From an uncultured Methanobrevibacter sp. (GTDB taxonomy: Archaea > Methanobacteriota > Methanobacteria > Methanobacteriales > Methanobacteriaceae), in the NCBI RefSeq assembly GCF_934746965.1, contig NZ_CAKVFS010000003.1, forward strand, positions 124,001 through 188,000: a DNA stretch of 64,000 nt. The letters are read 5' to 3'. The translations under genes and the position numbers were made by a program. The notes under the pieces were generated by a model. The model ran no database searches, had not been told where the DNA came from, and worked only from the letters and a program-made list of their open reading frames with translations. Shown piece after piece: positions 11,305 through 19,678 of this stretch (positions are counted from its first letter, which is position 1; each line of letters opens with the position of its first letter).

Positions 11305-11985
11305 ATGAAAATAGGTATTATTGGTGGAACCGGTGCACAAGGTCTTGGAATCGCAAAACGTTTAGCTATTGCAGGTGAAGATGTAATTGTAGGATCACGT
11401 AAAGAAGAAAAAGCTTTAAAAATAGTTGAAGAAACAAATGAAGAAATCAAAGAATATAATCCTAAAAAATTAACAGGTATGGCTAATGAGGATGCAGCAG
11501 CTAATGCAGATGTATTAATTTTAACAGTGCCTTTAGAAGCTCAAAGTGCAACTTTAAAAACAATTAAAGAAAATGCAAAAGGAAAAATACTTTTAGATGC
11601 AACTGTACCTTTAGAAACAGCTATTGGCGGACCTGTCAGCAATGTTTTACACATAAATCCAGGTTCTGCTGCTGAACGTGCAGCAAAAATATTAAAAGAT
11701 GTTAATGTTAAAGTTATTGCAGCATTTAATAATATTAGTAATTCCCATTTAGCAAACCTTTCAGAGCCAATTGATTGTGATTGTTTAATTTGTGGTGATG
11801 ATGAGGAAGCTAAACAAGTTGCTACTGAAATAATTGAAAAAATTCCTGATTTAAAAGCTATTGATATTGGACCATTAAATAAAGCTCATTTAATTGAATC
11901 TATTACTCCATTATTAATTGGTATGAATATTAAATATAAATCACATTATGGTGGATTTAGAATAACCGGTATTGATTTTGATTAA
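11305..11985 (+). CDS. npdG: F420H2:NADP+ oxidoreductase
   Basis: NADPH-dependent F420 reductase of 226 residues, the normal length. It moves hydride between coenzyme F420 and NADP+, supplying NADPH for biosynthesis in methanogens; cytosolic. The N-terminal Rossmann motif GIIGGTGAQGLGIAKRLA and the following SRK (2'-phosphate recognition of NADP) are clear. Later family motifs are visible: ILTVPLEAQ, the DATVPLE stretch, AFNNIS, and the C-terminal ITPLLIGMN. A GGAG ribosome binding site lies about 9 bp before the ATG. This is one of the strongest pointers to a methanogen host. Confidence 0.93.
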   Translation: MKIGIIGGTGAQGLGIAKRLAIAGEDVIVGSRKEEKALKIVEETNEEIKEYNPKKLTGMANEDAAANADVLILTVPLEAQSATLKTIKENAKGKILLDATVPLETAIGGPVSNVLHINPGSAAERAAKILKDVNVKVIAAFNNISNSHLANLSEPIDCDCLICGDDEEAKQVATEIIEKIPDLKAIDIGPLNKAHLIESITPLLIGMNIKYKSHYGGFRITGIDFD

Positions 11986-12008
11986 ATCTTTACCTTTTTT
12001 TGATTCTC

Positions 12009-12337
12009 ATGAAAAAAGTTAAAATAACTGTTTTAAAAACAACATTTCAGGAAGATTTAGCTAATAAATATGGTGTTGATGGTTTAGGTTGTTGTCCAAT
12101 GTTAAAAGAGGGGGAAGTTTATTAGGTGATTGGGCAAAACCTGAAGGTTTTTGTGATGAAGCATGGAAAGCCATATATCAGTATGTATTTGCTTTAGCTC
12201 ATAGTGCAAATGACTTATTTTATTATAAAGATTGGATTAAGAAACCAGGTGTAGCTATTGTAAGTTGTAATGATGGTTTAAGACCCGTAATTTTTAAATT
12301 AGAAGCTACAAATATTGAATCTAAGGCAATTGATTAA
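12009..12337 (+). pseudogene. TIGR04076 family gene split by a one-base frameshift
   Basis: The reading frame starting at ATG 12009 gives a typical TIGR04076 N-terminus (MKKVKITVLKTTFQEDLA ... GCCPMLKEGEVY) and stops at TAG 12123-12125. The rest of the family sequence (LGDWAKPEGFCDEAWKAIYQ ... CNDGLRPVIFKLEA) continues in another frame to 12337. The join falls in TTTATTAGG, where one extra T restores the full protein. This is a real single-base lesion or a sequencing error; the rest of the gene is undamaged. The function of the family is unknown. It ends convergently with the next gene, overlapping it by 17 bp. Confidence 0.8.
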
Positions 12338-12947
12338 AATTTTCCTGAACTTTTTTATAGAATTCCCCTAATTCTAGACCATTAACAAATATATGACTTA
12401 CTGTAATAGCAATTGTCATTTCATAGTTTTCATTCACTTTTCCCCAGGTGATTAATGGTTGAATTTGTGTAGGTGATGCTGTACAGGTTGTTATGGAATC
12501 AAAATCTACCCAGGGGATACATGATAAGTTGACTATGTTTTCAATATCTCTTTTTTCCATTTCAATCATAAATGCTTCTTTTTTGTTATTTAATGTGTCT
12601 TGAATTAATTGTTTCACATAATCATGCCATGATAAAGTGTCTTTAAATTGTTCTGGAGGTTTAACTCTCATTTCTTTGTAGTTATCTTCTTGTTTATTCA
12701 TAATTGGAGATACTCCATCTAAATAATCATATTCAATAACTTTATTATCAATTATTCTTCTTTTAAGTTGAGGTATTGAATTTACAGCTTTTAATAAGCA
12801 ACCTAATGATAAAATAAAAAAAGAATAATCATTTTCTTTTGAATATTTCCACATTTTTTCAACATTTATTCTTGATGACATGGAATATCTTGATGATTGA
12901 AAATTTATAAAAGGATTTTCTTTTAAATTAAATTTAATTTCTTTCAT
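12321..12947 (-). CDS. chloramphenicol acetyltransferase-like protein
   Basis: Protein of 208 residues, the usual CAT length, with the CAT fold signature: N-terminal FINFQSSRYSMSS, the central FSCIPW-like block (NLSCIPWVDFDSI) and a C-terminal catalytic-histidine motif. That motif reads SHIFVNGLELGEFY, so the catalytic His is kept but the Asp of the classical HxxxDG motif is Asn. True chloramphenicol resistance is therefore doubtful; the protein may acetylate another substrate or be non-catalytic. A strong ribosome binding site (AAAGGTGA) precedes the ATG. It faces away from the flavoprotein gene at 13070. Confidence 0.8.
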   Translation of the reverse strand: MKEIKFNLKENPFINFQSSRYSMSSRINVEKMWKYSKENDYSFFILSLGCLLKAVNSIPQLKRRIIDNKVIEYDYLDGVSPIMNKQEDNYKEMRVKPPEQFKDTLSWHDYVKQLIQDTLNNKKEAFMIEMEKRDIENIVNLSCIPWVDFDSITTCTASPTQIQPLITWGKVNENYEMTIAITVSHIFVNGLELGEFYKKVQENFNQLP

Positions 12948-13069
12948 TTATTTTCACCTTTCAAATTAAATTTTTTTCAATAGTTACTTTTTTATACTTA
13001 TATTTTAATAAATATTAGTGTTAAAATTCACAAATATTTGTTAATTTGTTTAAAAAAGGTTTTGTTAGA

Positions 13070-14404
13070 ATGAAAGTAGTTATTGTTGGTGGTGGAGCAG
13101 GTGGTATGTCCACAGCTTCCAATATTAGACGATTAGATAAAAATGCTGAAATTATTGTTATAACTCGTGATAAAAATGTAGCATATTCTCCATGTGCTAT
13201 TCCTTATGTATTATCTGGAAAAATTGCTTCTTTTGATGATATTATTATGAAAACACCTCAAGATTATAAAGAAGATAATATTGATGTTTTAGTAAACTCT
13301 GAGGTAACTAACATAGATAGTAATAAAAAATCTGTCACTTATGAAAATGATGATGGTGAAAAAACTATTTCTTATGATAAATTAGTTTTAGCTACTGGTG
13401 GAAATCCTTTTGTACCACCAATGGAAGGAGTTGACTTAGATGGTGTTTTCCAAATAAGAAACATTGATGATGGTAGAAAAGTTCAAAAATGGGCTAAAAA
13501 CTCTAAAAGTGCTGTTGTAACTGGTGCTGGATTGATTGGTATTGAAATTGTTTATGCTTTAAAAGAATTAGGTTTAAATGTAACATTAAGTGAAATGATG
13601 CCACAAATTGTTCCAAGATCTCTTGATAGTGATATGGCAGATATTTTAACTAACTACTTAAAAATGGAAAATATCCATGTTATGTTAGGTGAACCTATTA
13701 CTAAATTAGAAGGGGAAAATGGAAAAGTTAAAAAGGCATATTTCGGTGATGGAAGTTGTATTGATGCAGACATGGTTATTTTAGCTACAGGTGTAAGACC
13801 TGAATTAAAACTAGCTAAAATGGCTGATTGTGACATTGGAAGATGGGCTATTTTAGTTAATGAAAAAATGGAAACTTCAGTTGAAGATGTTTATGCAGTT
13901 GGGGACTGTGTTGAATCTCAAGATTTAATTCTTCAAGCTAATACAATTAGTCATTTAGGAACTACTGCTGTTCGTGAATCTAAAACATTAGCTAGAACAA
14001 TAACTGGTAAAAAAGCTAATTTCAATCCTGTGTTAAATGCTATGGTGTCTAAGGTTGGTAAATTAGAATTTGGTGCTGTTGGTTTAACTTCCAGTTTTGC
14101 TCAACAAAACAATATTAAACCAATTGTTGAAAAAGTAGAAGCTCTTACAAGAGCTCGTTATTATCCAAATGCTAAACCTATGGATATTAAGATTATTTGT
14201 GACTGTAAAGGTAGAATTATTGGTTGTCAAATAATCGCTGAAGAAAGAGTTGCTGAAAGAATTGATACAATGACATTAGCTATTACTCAAGGTTTAAGTT
14301 GTTTTGAATTAAGTAATGTTGAATTTGCTTATGCACCTCCAGTATCTATGGTTACTGACCCATTAGTTCTTGCTGTAGAAGAAGTTAGTAAGAAATTTAA
14401 TTAA
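13070..14404 (+). CDS. NADH oxidase / CoA-disulfide reductase-like flavoprotein
   Basis: FAD- and NAD(P)H-dependent pyridine nucleotide-disulfide oxidoreductase of 444 residues. The ATG at 13070 is preferred to the upstream TTG at 13046 because AAAGGT lies about 9 bp before it and the FAD-binding motif VVIVGGGAGGMSTASNIRR begins at once. The single redox-active cysteine of the Nox/CoADR group is present in YSPCAIPYVLSG. A second Rossmann motif (VTGAGLIGIEIVYAL) binds NAD(P)H, and VYAVGDCVE is the C-terminal FAD contact. In anaerobes this group removes O2 or reduces CoA or polysulfide disulfides; which applies here cannot be read from sequence. Confidence 0.88.
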   Translation: MKVVIVGGGAGGMSTASNIRRLDKNAEIIVITRDKNVAYSPCAIPYVLSGKIASFDDIIMKTPQDYKEDNIDVLVNSEVTNIDSNKKSVTYENDDGEKTISYDKLVLATGGNPFVPPMEGVDLDGVFQIRNIDDGRKVQKWAKNSKSAVVTGAGLIGIEIVYALKELGLNVTLSEMMPQIVPRSLDSDMADILTNYLKMENIHVMLGEPITKLEGENGKVKKAYFGDGSCIDADMVILATGVRPELKLAKMADCDIGRWAILVNEKMETSVEDVYAVGDCVESQDLILQANTISHLGTTAVRESKTLARTITGKKANFNPVLNAMVSKVGKLEFGAVGLTSSFAQQNNIKPIVEKVEALTRARYYPNAKPMDIKIICDCKGRIIGCQIIAEERVAERIDTMTLAITQGLSCFELSNVEFAYAPPVSMVTDPLVLAVEEVSKKFN

Positions 14405-14476
14405 AATTATTGTAAACTTTTAAATACTTTTAGTTATTATAATAATATTATATATAAAATTTAGAGAGTGATATTT

Positions 14477-15349
14477 ATGCCAGAACATGGACATCATGGT
14501 CATGGAGGACAGATGACTCCTGAACAACAAAAACAAATGATTGAACAACAACTTAATCTTTCAAAGAATTTAGGGCAAATTAAATATAAAATTGCTGTTA
14601 TGAGTGGTAAAGGAGGAGTAGGAAAATCAACAGTAGCTGCAAATATTGCAGAAGCTTTCCAAAAAGAAGGATTTACCACTGGGATATTAGATGCAGATAT
14701 TCATGGTCCAAATATACCAAAAATGTTAGGTGTAGAAGATCAAGACATCATGATTAATGAAGAACGTCATATGATGCCTGTTGAAGCACCAAGTGGTCTT
14801 AAAGTAATGTCAATGGCTTTTATGTTAGATAGTATTGACACTCCAATTATTTGGAGAGGACCACAAAAAACAGGCAGTATTAAACAGTTAATATCTGATG
14901 TAGCATGGGGACCTCTTGATGTTCTTATTATTGATAACCCACCGGGCACTGGAGATGAACCATTAACTGTTTTACAAACAATTACAGATATTGATGCAGT
15001 AGTCATGGTAACTACTCCAAATGTAGTATCTCAGGAAGATGTTTTAAAATGTGTAAAAATGGTTGAAATGTTAAATGTGGAAAATATTGGTTTAGTTGAA
15101 AATATGGCTTACTATGAATGTCCACATTGTAGTGAAAAACTCCATATCTTTGGTAAAGGTGATGGAAAAGATTTCGCAGATGAAATGGAAATTAGTTATC
15201 TTGGAGATTTACCATTAACTGAAAAAGTATCAAATTCACCAAATAAAGGTGGAGTAATGGTTACTATTGAACCTAAATCTGAAGTAGCTAAAAGATTTAC
15301 TGAAATAGTTAATGATATTCAAAAAGATTTCTTTAAAAAAGAAGATTAA
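14477..15349 (+). CDS. Mrp/NBP35 family Fe-S cluster carrier ATPase
   Basis: P-loop ATPase of 290 residues of the Mrp/ApbC/NBP35 family, which carries and transfers iron-sulfur clusters. The ATG at 14477 follows AGAGAGTGAT at ribosome-binding distance; an upstream GTG at 14468 is less likely. The N-terminus is His-rich (MPEHGHHGHGG). The deviant Walker A motif GKGGVGKST, the DADIHGPN switch, and DNPPGTGDEPLT are all present, and the cluster-binding CPHC motif lies in the C-terminal third (YECPHCSEKL). Methanogens depend heavily on Fe-S enzymes, which fits this role. Confidence 0.92.
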   Translation: MPEHGHHGHGGQMTPEQQKQMIEQQLNLSKNLGQIKYKIAVMSGKGGVGKSTVAANIAEAFQKEGFTTGILDADIHGPNIPKMLGVEDQDIMINEERHMMPVEAPSGLKVMSMAFMLDSIDTPIIWRGPQKTGSIKQLISDVAWGPLDVLIIDNPPGTGDEPLTVLQTITDIDAVVMVTTPNVVSQEDVLKCVKMVEMLNVENIGLVENMAYYECPHCSEKLHIFGKGDGKDFADEMEISYLGDLPLTEKVSNSPNKGGVMVTIEPKSEVAKRFTEIVNDIQKDFFKKED

Positions 15350-15404
15350 ATATCTTTTTTTTACATTTACTTTTTTTTAAAAAAAATTAATTAAGGTTTT
15401 TTAA

Positions 15405-15980
15405 TTGCAAAGTGAACTTGAAAAATTAAAAGCAGGATTGGATTATTGTTATGATGATCCTGAAGTAGAAGCACTAAAAAATAATGCAATAATAAACTGT
15501 AGAAAATATAATTCAATTGATGATTTAGATAAACAAAAACAGTATAAATTTTTAAAATTCATGTTAGGCTCTGTTGGAGAAGATGTTTGTATTGAAAAGA
15601 GATTTAACTGTGATAATGGAAAAAATATTTATATTGGATCTCATTTTTTAGCTAATTATAATTTAACAATTCTTGATGTTGTTGATGTTAAAATTGGAAA
15701 TTATGTTTTAATAGGACCAAATACATTAATAACTACTGTAGGTCACCCTATATCTCCTAAAGGTAGGAGAAATAAAATTGGAACAACTGCTCCAATTACT
15801 ATTGGGGATGATGTATGGATTGGAGGTAATGTAACAATTTTACCTGGAGTAACAATAGGTAATAATGTTGTTATTGGTGCTGGAGCTGTAGTCAGTAAAG
15901 ATATTCCAGATAATTCATTAGCTGTAGGTGTTCCAGCAAGAGTTATAAAAGAAATTAAAAATGATTTATATGGCATATGA
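15405..15980 (+). CDS. maltose/galactoside-type O-acetyltransferase
   Basis: Left-handed beta-helix acetyltransferase of 191 residues. It is similar to maltose O-acetyltransferase and NodL-type enzymes, with hexapeptide repeats (IGDDVWIGGNVTILPGV, IGNNVVIGAGAVVSKDIP) and the active-site His in TTVGHPISP. The start codon is TTG at 15405, supported by AAGG 8-9 bp upstream and by the family N-terminus (ELEKLKAGLDYCYDDPE). The 3' end overlaps the PatB-like gene, so the two are translated together. A role in acetylating a sugar or O-acetylserine-like substrate for the neighbour is possible but is inference. Confidence 0.85.
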   Translation: MQSELEKLKAGLDYCYDDPEVEALKNNAIINCRKYNSIDDLDKQKQYKFLKFMLGSVGEDVCIEKRFNCDNGKNIYIGSHFLANYNLTILDVVDVKIGNYVLIGPNTLITTVGHPISPKGRRNKIGTTAPITIGDDVWIGGNVTILPGVTIGNNVVIGAGAVVSKDIPDNSLAVGVPARVIKEIKNDLYGI

Positions 15981-17118
15981 TTTTAATAAGGTAATTAATC
16001 GTGAAAATACTAATTCCTTAAAATGGGATTTGTTTAATACTAAAATCCCAATGTGGGTAGCAGATATGGATTTTAAAGTTGCTCCAGAAATATCTGATGA
16101 AATTATAAAAAAAGCTAACAGTAATTTATATGGTTATACTATAATTCCAAATGACTGGTATGATGCATATATCAATTGGTGGAAATATTATGGATTAAAT
16201 ATAGATAAAAATAATTTAAAATTTGCTAATGGTGTAATGCCAGCAATAGCTACTATTATTCGTAAATTAACTAAAGAAAATGATAAAATATTAATCCAAA
16301 CACCAGTGTACCATGTATTTTTTCATGTGATTGAGGATAATAATAGGGAAGTTGTAGAAAATCATTTAATCTATAAATATGGAAATTATGAAATTGATTT
16401 TAAAGATTTGGAAGAAAAATTAGCTGATGAAAATGTAACTTTAATGATGTTATGTAATCCACACAATCCTATTGGTAAAATCTGGTCCAAAAATGATTTG
16501 GAAAAAATAGCTAATTTATGTGCCAAATATGGTGTACATATAATTTCTGATGAAATTCATTGTGATTTAACTGATCCAGATAAAAAATATGTTCCTTTTA
16601 GCAGTGTAAGTAAACATGATTCAATTACAACTTTATCTCCTACTAAATCATTTAATATTGCTGGTTTAAATACTGCTGCAGTTTATGTTACTAGTGAAAA
16701 ATTAAAAGAAGATGTTTTCAATGCTTTAGATGTTGAATGGGTTAGCAGAGCTAATACTTTTGCTATTGTTGGAGCAATTGCTGCATATACTAAAGGTAGA
16801 TTGTGGCTTAATGAGTTGAGACAATATATTTATGATAATAAAAGATATGTAGCTAACTTTTTAAAAAAAGAAATTCCTGAAATTAAATTAGTTGATTGTG
16901 AAGCTACATATTTATTGTGGTTAGATTGTTCTAAGTTAAATATATCCTCAAAAAATTTTGTTGAGTTTTTAAATGAAAAAACAGGAGTATTATTATCTCC
17001 AGGTATTGATTTTAGTAATAGTTGTGATGAATTTTTAAGATTAAATATTGCTTGTCCAAAAAAATTATTAATAGAAGGTTTAAAATCTATTAAACAAGGA
17101 GTAACTATTTATAAATAA
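15970..17118 (+). CDS. PatB/MalY-type C-S lyase (PLP aminotransferase fold)
   Basis: Fold-type I PLP enzyme of 382 residues of the MalY/PatB cystathionine beta-lyase group, cleaving C-S bonds of cystathionine or cysteine conjugates to thiol, pyruvate and ammonia. Family motifs are the N-terminal YDFNKVINRENTNSLKWD, WVADMDF, LCNPHNPIGK, SDEIHCDL and the PLP lysine in SPTKSFNIAGL. The ATG at 15970 matches the family start better than the one at 15961; either way it overlaps the upstream acetyltransferase. The acetyltransferase plus lyase pair suggests a small sulfur-amino-acid operon. Confidence 0.88.
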   Translation: MAYDFNKVINRENTNSLKWDLFNTKIPMWVADMDFKVAPEISDEIIKKANSNLYGYTIIPNDWYDAYINWWKYYGLNIDKNNLKFANGVMPAIATIIRKLTKENDKILIQTPVYHVFFHVIEDNNREVVENHLIYKYGNYEIDFKDLEEKLADENVTLMMLCNPHNPIGKIWSKNDLEKIANLCAKYGVHIISDEIHCDLTDPDKKYVPFSSVSKHDSITTLSPTKSFNIAGLNTAAVYVTSEKLKEDVFNALDVEWVSRANTFAIVGAIAAYTKGRLWLNELRQYIYDNKRYVANFLKKEIPEIKLVDCEATYLLWLDCSKLNISSKNFVEFLNEKTGVLLSPGIDFSNSCDEFLRLNIACPKKLLIEGLKSIKQGVTIYK

Positions 17119-17138
17119 ATTTTAATAGTTCTATTATT

Positions 17139-17336
17139 TTATACAACTTTATTTAATATTGGTATTTTTTTAATGAAAAATACAATCATTACCGAGAGAA
17201 GATATAAACAAAATGTTCCTAAAATTCTATAAATAAAACTAGTTTCTGGAAATGGGAATATTTCATTGAAAATTGTATATTTGATTTGTATATGGATTAA
17301 ATAAACTCCCATAGTACAACTAGCTAATGTTGTCAC
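17139..17336 (-). pseudogene. C-terminal remnant of an acyltransferase-3 membrane protein
   Basis: About 65 codons resembling the end of an acyltransferase-3 family integral membrane protein, which modifies exopolysaccharides. The motif CTMGVYLIHIQIKY corresponds to the conserved 'GxYLxH' element near the C-terminus of that family, followed by two hydrophobic helices. The rest of the gene, some 280 residues, is absent upstream, so this is a truncated remnant. Confidence 0.6.
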
Positions 17337-17393
17337 TATTTATTTCTACAAATTCATATCTATAATTGTCATGTAAAGTAATGAATAGTAAAA

Positions 17394-17489
17394 TTAGGGA
17401 ATGAATAATCCACAGTGGGGACAAATCATATCATCTTTATCTATGTGATGACCACAAAAAGGGCAATGTTTGTGTTTTTTATTGGACAT
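17394..17489 (-). CDS. 31-residue zinc-ribbon miniprotein
   Basis: A very short gene with a strong ribosome binding site: GGAGG lies 8 bp before the ATG at 17489. The protein is 31 residues, MSNKKHKHCPFCGHHIDKDD followed by a second CPHCG and IP at the end. Two CPxCG knuckles make one complete zinc ribbon, so the protein is essentially a single zinc finger. Function unknown. The perfect Shine-Dalgarno sequence and intact knuckles argue that it is real, although it sits between two decayed genes. Confidence 0.65.
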   Translation of the reverse strand: MSNKKHKHCPFCGHHIDKDDMICPHCGLFIP

Positions 17490-17616
17490 TTTTAAACCTC
17501 CGTGAATTATTTTTGTTTTTTAATTTAGATTTAATTATTAAAAATATTTTTCATTGGTTTTAAATAAGAATTACTATTTTAAAAACAATGAAACTATTCA
17601 TGAGAGTAAGTTAAAT

Positions 17617-18411
17617 TTATTTATGGATAAATTTTAATGCTGCTGAATTTATTTCATAATAATTTCTTCTTTTATATCCTAAATGGATTCCACTTTTTGA
17701 TGCTCTGATTTCTAATCTAACCATTCCATATGAAAAATCTCTTAGGCTATCAATTGCATTTTCATGAATGGGTTTACTAAAACAAGCAAATCCAGAATTA
17801 GTTTTTATTTTATCTTTTGATGAAAATAATTCTTCATTATTTGTAATATCTAAATATATGCCTTCTTCATCAAAATCAACATATTTTCCGGTAAATGCAT
17901 CTTCATTCATAGCTAGTGATGTTACCTGATATGATTCTAAACTTAAGTTTTTGGTGGGATTTAAAGTTATATCAATTTTTGGGTGGATTTCAGGATGTTT
18001 ATCTAAATATTTTTGATATTTTTCTTCAGCAAGGTAAAAACCTCTTAAAATATTTGCTTCAATAGGTAGTTTGGGTTTTGTTTGTTTTAAAAATTTTAAA
18101 ACTGTTTTAGCATCTTTATTTTCATGCCAATAAATTCCTAATTTATGTTGTGGTTTAGTGGGTTTTTTGATTATTTTTAGAAATTATTTAAGTATTTCTT
18201 CTAATTCTGTTTCATATGTATTGTAATTTACTTTTACACATTCTACATGTTTTGTTTTATTAGTAGCTACTTTTTCATATGTTGGATCATGTGTTATTCC
18301 ATTTGCATAACCTACCTCCGTTTGTATAATTCCTTTTAATCTGGAAATATATGCTTCCACTTCCCAAAAAGGTCCACCTGCTAAGTAGATTGTTTTAATG
18401 TTGTATTTCAT
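17617..18411 (-). pseudogene. msrAB: decayed msrAB (methionine sulfoxide reductase fusion)
   Basis: One reading frame on the minus strand, broken only by a TAA at 18181-18183, carries an MsrA domain then an MsrB domain. The first part keeps the MsrA landmarks but the catalytic GCFWG has become GPFWE (LAGGPFWEVEAY), so the nucleophilic Cys is lost. After the stop the frame resumes with an MsrA-like tail (GFYLAEEKYQKYLDKHPEIH) and the MsrB domain. In MsrB the SGCGWPSF block has become SGFACFSKPI and the catalytic RYCINSA has become YYEINSA. Both active sites are gone, so this is a pseudogene, or at most a non-catalytic binding protein in two pieces. Confidence 0.82.
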
Positions 18412-18496
18412 AATCTTTGTTTTAATATGATAAGATTTATAAATTATTCTAAATAAAAATGTAATATAATTAATGATAATATTTTGGAGGAGAAAT

Positions 18497-18676
18497 ATGT
18501 TTTATAGTACAATAATGAAAATTGATTCAATTGATAGATTAAGGGATATTAGAGATGCATTATTAGTTGAGCAAGGTATTAATCCTACTCGTCAAGGTGA
18601 ACAAGCTATTAAAGTAGTTGTTGATAGAATTGATGAAATTCAAGCTACTTTAGATAAATCTGCTTCAAGAAAATAG
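18497..18676 (+). CDS. small hypothetical protein (59 aa)
   Basis: Not recognised. The ATG at 18497 follows GGAGGAGAA, an excellent ribosome binding site; an in-frame ATG at 18473 is less likely. The protein is helical and charged, with MKIDSIDRLRDIRDALLVEQ followed by an RQGEQAIKVVVDRIDEIQ stretch that could form a short coiled coil. It lies 9 bp upstream of the next small gene, so the two probably form an operon. Confidence 0.6.
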   Translation: MFYSTIMKIDSIDRLRDIRDALLVEQGINPTRQGEQAIKVVVDRIDEIQATLDKSASRK

Positions 18677-18685
18677 AGTGATTTT

Positions 18686-18961
18686 GTGTTAAGATTTGTA
18701 ACAACTAGAAGACGTTTATTAAGAAAAGGTGTGTATAAGTATAATCGTGTTAGGACTAGACAGCAACAGTATGTAAGAGAAAATAAAAATTTAGTTAAAT
18801 CACACCAGAATCCTAAAAAAGAAATTTCCGCTACTAAAAGACGTAAGTTAAGACCAAAAAGAGAAGCAGAAAAAGGGTTTAAAATGTCTTATAAATATAA
18901 GTATTATAGTAATTTTTATATTGTTGATGATGAAGAAATTGAAGAAGAAGATGATTTATAA
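18686..18961 (+). CDS. basic small hypothetical protein with acidic tail (91 aa)
   Basis: Not recognised. It starts at GTG 18686 after GAGTGAT. The first 65 residues are strongly basic (TTRRRLLRKGVYKYNRVRTR, ATKRRKLRPKREAEK) and the last 12 are almost all acidic (DDEEIEEEDDL). Such a charge-split composition suggests nucleic-acid or ribosome binding, but no domain is visible. Its end overlaps the convergent SseB-like gene by 6 bp. Confidence 0.55.
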   Translation: MLRFVTTRRRLLRKGVYKYNRVRTRQQQYVRENKNLVKSHQNPKKEISATKRRKLRPKREAEKGFKMSYKYKYYSNFYIVDDEEIEEEDDL

Positions 18962-19228
18962 TTTTTCTAATTCTTCTTTATTTATAATCTTTTTTTCATC
19001 GTGAATATTCACAATGATCCCTGAGAATTCATCATCTTTTTTAGCAAGGTCTTTGAATAATTGACTGGAAACTTTAATTGGTTCATAACCAATTACATTT
19101 AAATATTTGCAACCTTCATGATACATAGTCATGTCACTAAAAACAGCTATTTTAAAATTTTTTATAGTTCCAATAGCTATGAAATCTCTTTCATCACCTT
19201 GACCTAAAACAGGACAAATGTACTCCAT
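18956..19228 (-). CDS. SseB-domain protein, third of three tandem copies
   Basis: Protein of 90 residues with a truncated SseB-like domain (IGTIKNFKIAVFSDMTMYHE ... SSQLFKDLAKKDDEFSGIIV). The ATG at 19228 is chosen because GGTGG lies 9 bp upstream and the previous gene stops 1 bp before it; an ATG at 19243 would overlap that gene. The pattern 'fsDmtmY' followed by 'la..dd.f.GivvNp' repeats in the two genes upstream. The SseB family is linked to type III secretion and serine sensitivity in bacteria; its role in archaea is unknown. Confidence 0.6.
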   Translation of the reverse strand: MEYICPVLGQGDERDFIAIGTIKNFKIAVFSDMTMYHEGCKYLNVIGYEPIKVSSQLFKDLAKKDDEFSGIIVNIHDEKKIINKEELEKL

Positions 19229-19229
19229 A

Positions 19230-19673
19230 TTAAAAACCACCATTTCTATCCATCATGAAATTTTGTGAGTGTGGATTAATAACTAATCCCTGAAAGTTTT
19301 CATCATTACTAGCTAATTTTTCAATATCCTCAATAGATAAAATTTTACAACTTAACTTATCTAAAAACAATGTGGATATTTTAGATTTACCTTCTTTGTA
19401 TTCTGTAATATCTGTAAATATTGGAATTATATAATTTTTAGAACCCTGAGTAATATTAAATTTTACAAATTTTTCCGCCTCATCAATTAAAGTTAAATAA
19501 ACTTCCTGAGGATATGTTTCTTTAATATTAATTTTAATAGAATTAAGCTCTACTGAATTCTCATTTTTAAGTTCTTTAGCTATTGTAGCATATAAATTAA
19601 TAAATTCTTTCAGTTGACTTTTAGATGATTTTGTTCCATCTTTTTTATAAGTTTCTAAGTCTTCAATTTTCAT
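19230..19673 (-). CDS. SseB-domain protein, second of three tandem copies
   Basis: Protein of 147 residues. The ATG at 19673 is chosen over a TTG at 19682 that would overlap the previous stop codon. It has a helical N-terminus, then the SseB-type core (IIPIFTDITEYKEGKSK) and the closing motif LASNDENFQGLVINPHSQNF. It is translationally coupled to its neighbours (5 bp from the upstream gene, 1 bp to the downstream one), which implies a three-gene operon of paralogues. Confidence 0.65.
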   Translation of the reverse strand: MKIEDLETYKKDGTKSSKSQLKEFINLYATIAKELKNENSVELNSIKINIKETYPQEVYLTLIDEAEKFVKFNITQGSKNYIIPIFTDITEYKEGKSKISTLFLDKLSCKILSIEDIEKLASNDENFQGLVINPHSQNFMMDRNGGF

Positions 19674-19678
19674 AAGAC

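Noticed and set aside
17617..17910. Stand-alone functional MsrB
   Set aside because: The catalytic Cys is Glu and the CGWPSF block is missing.
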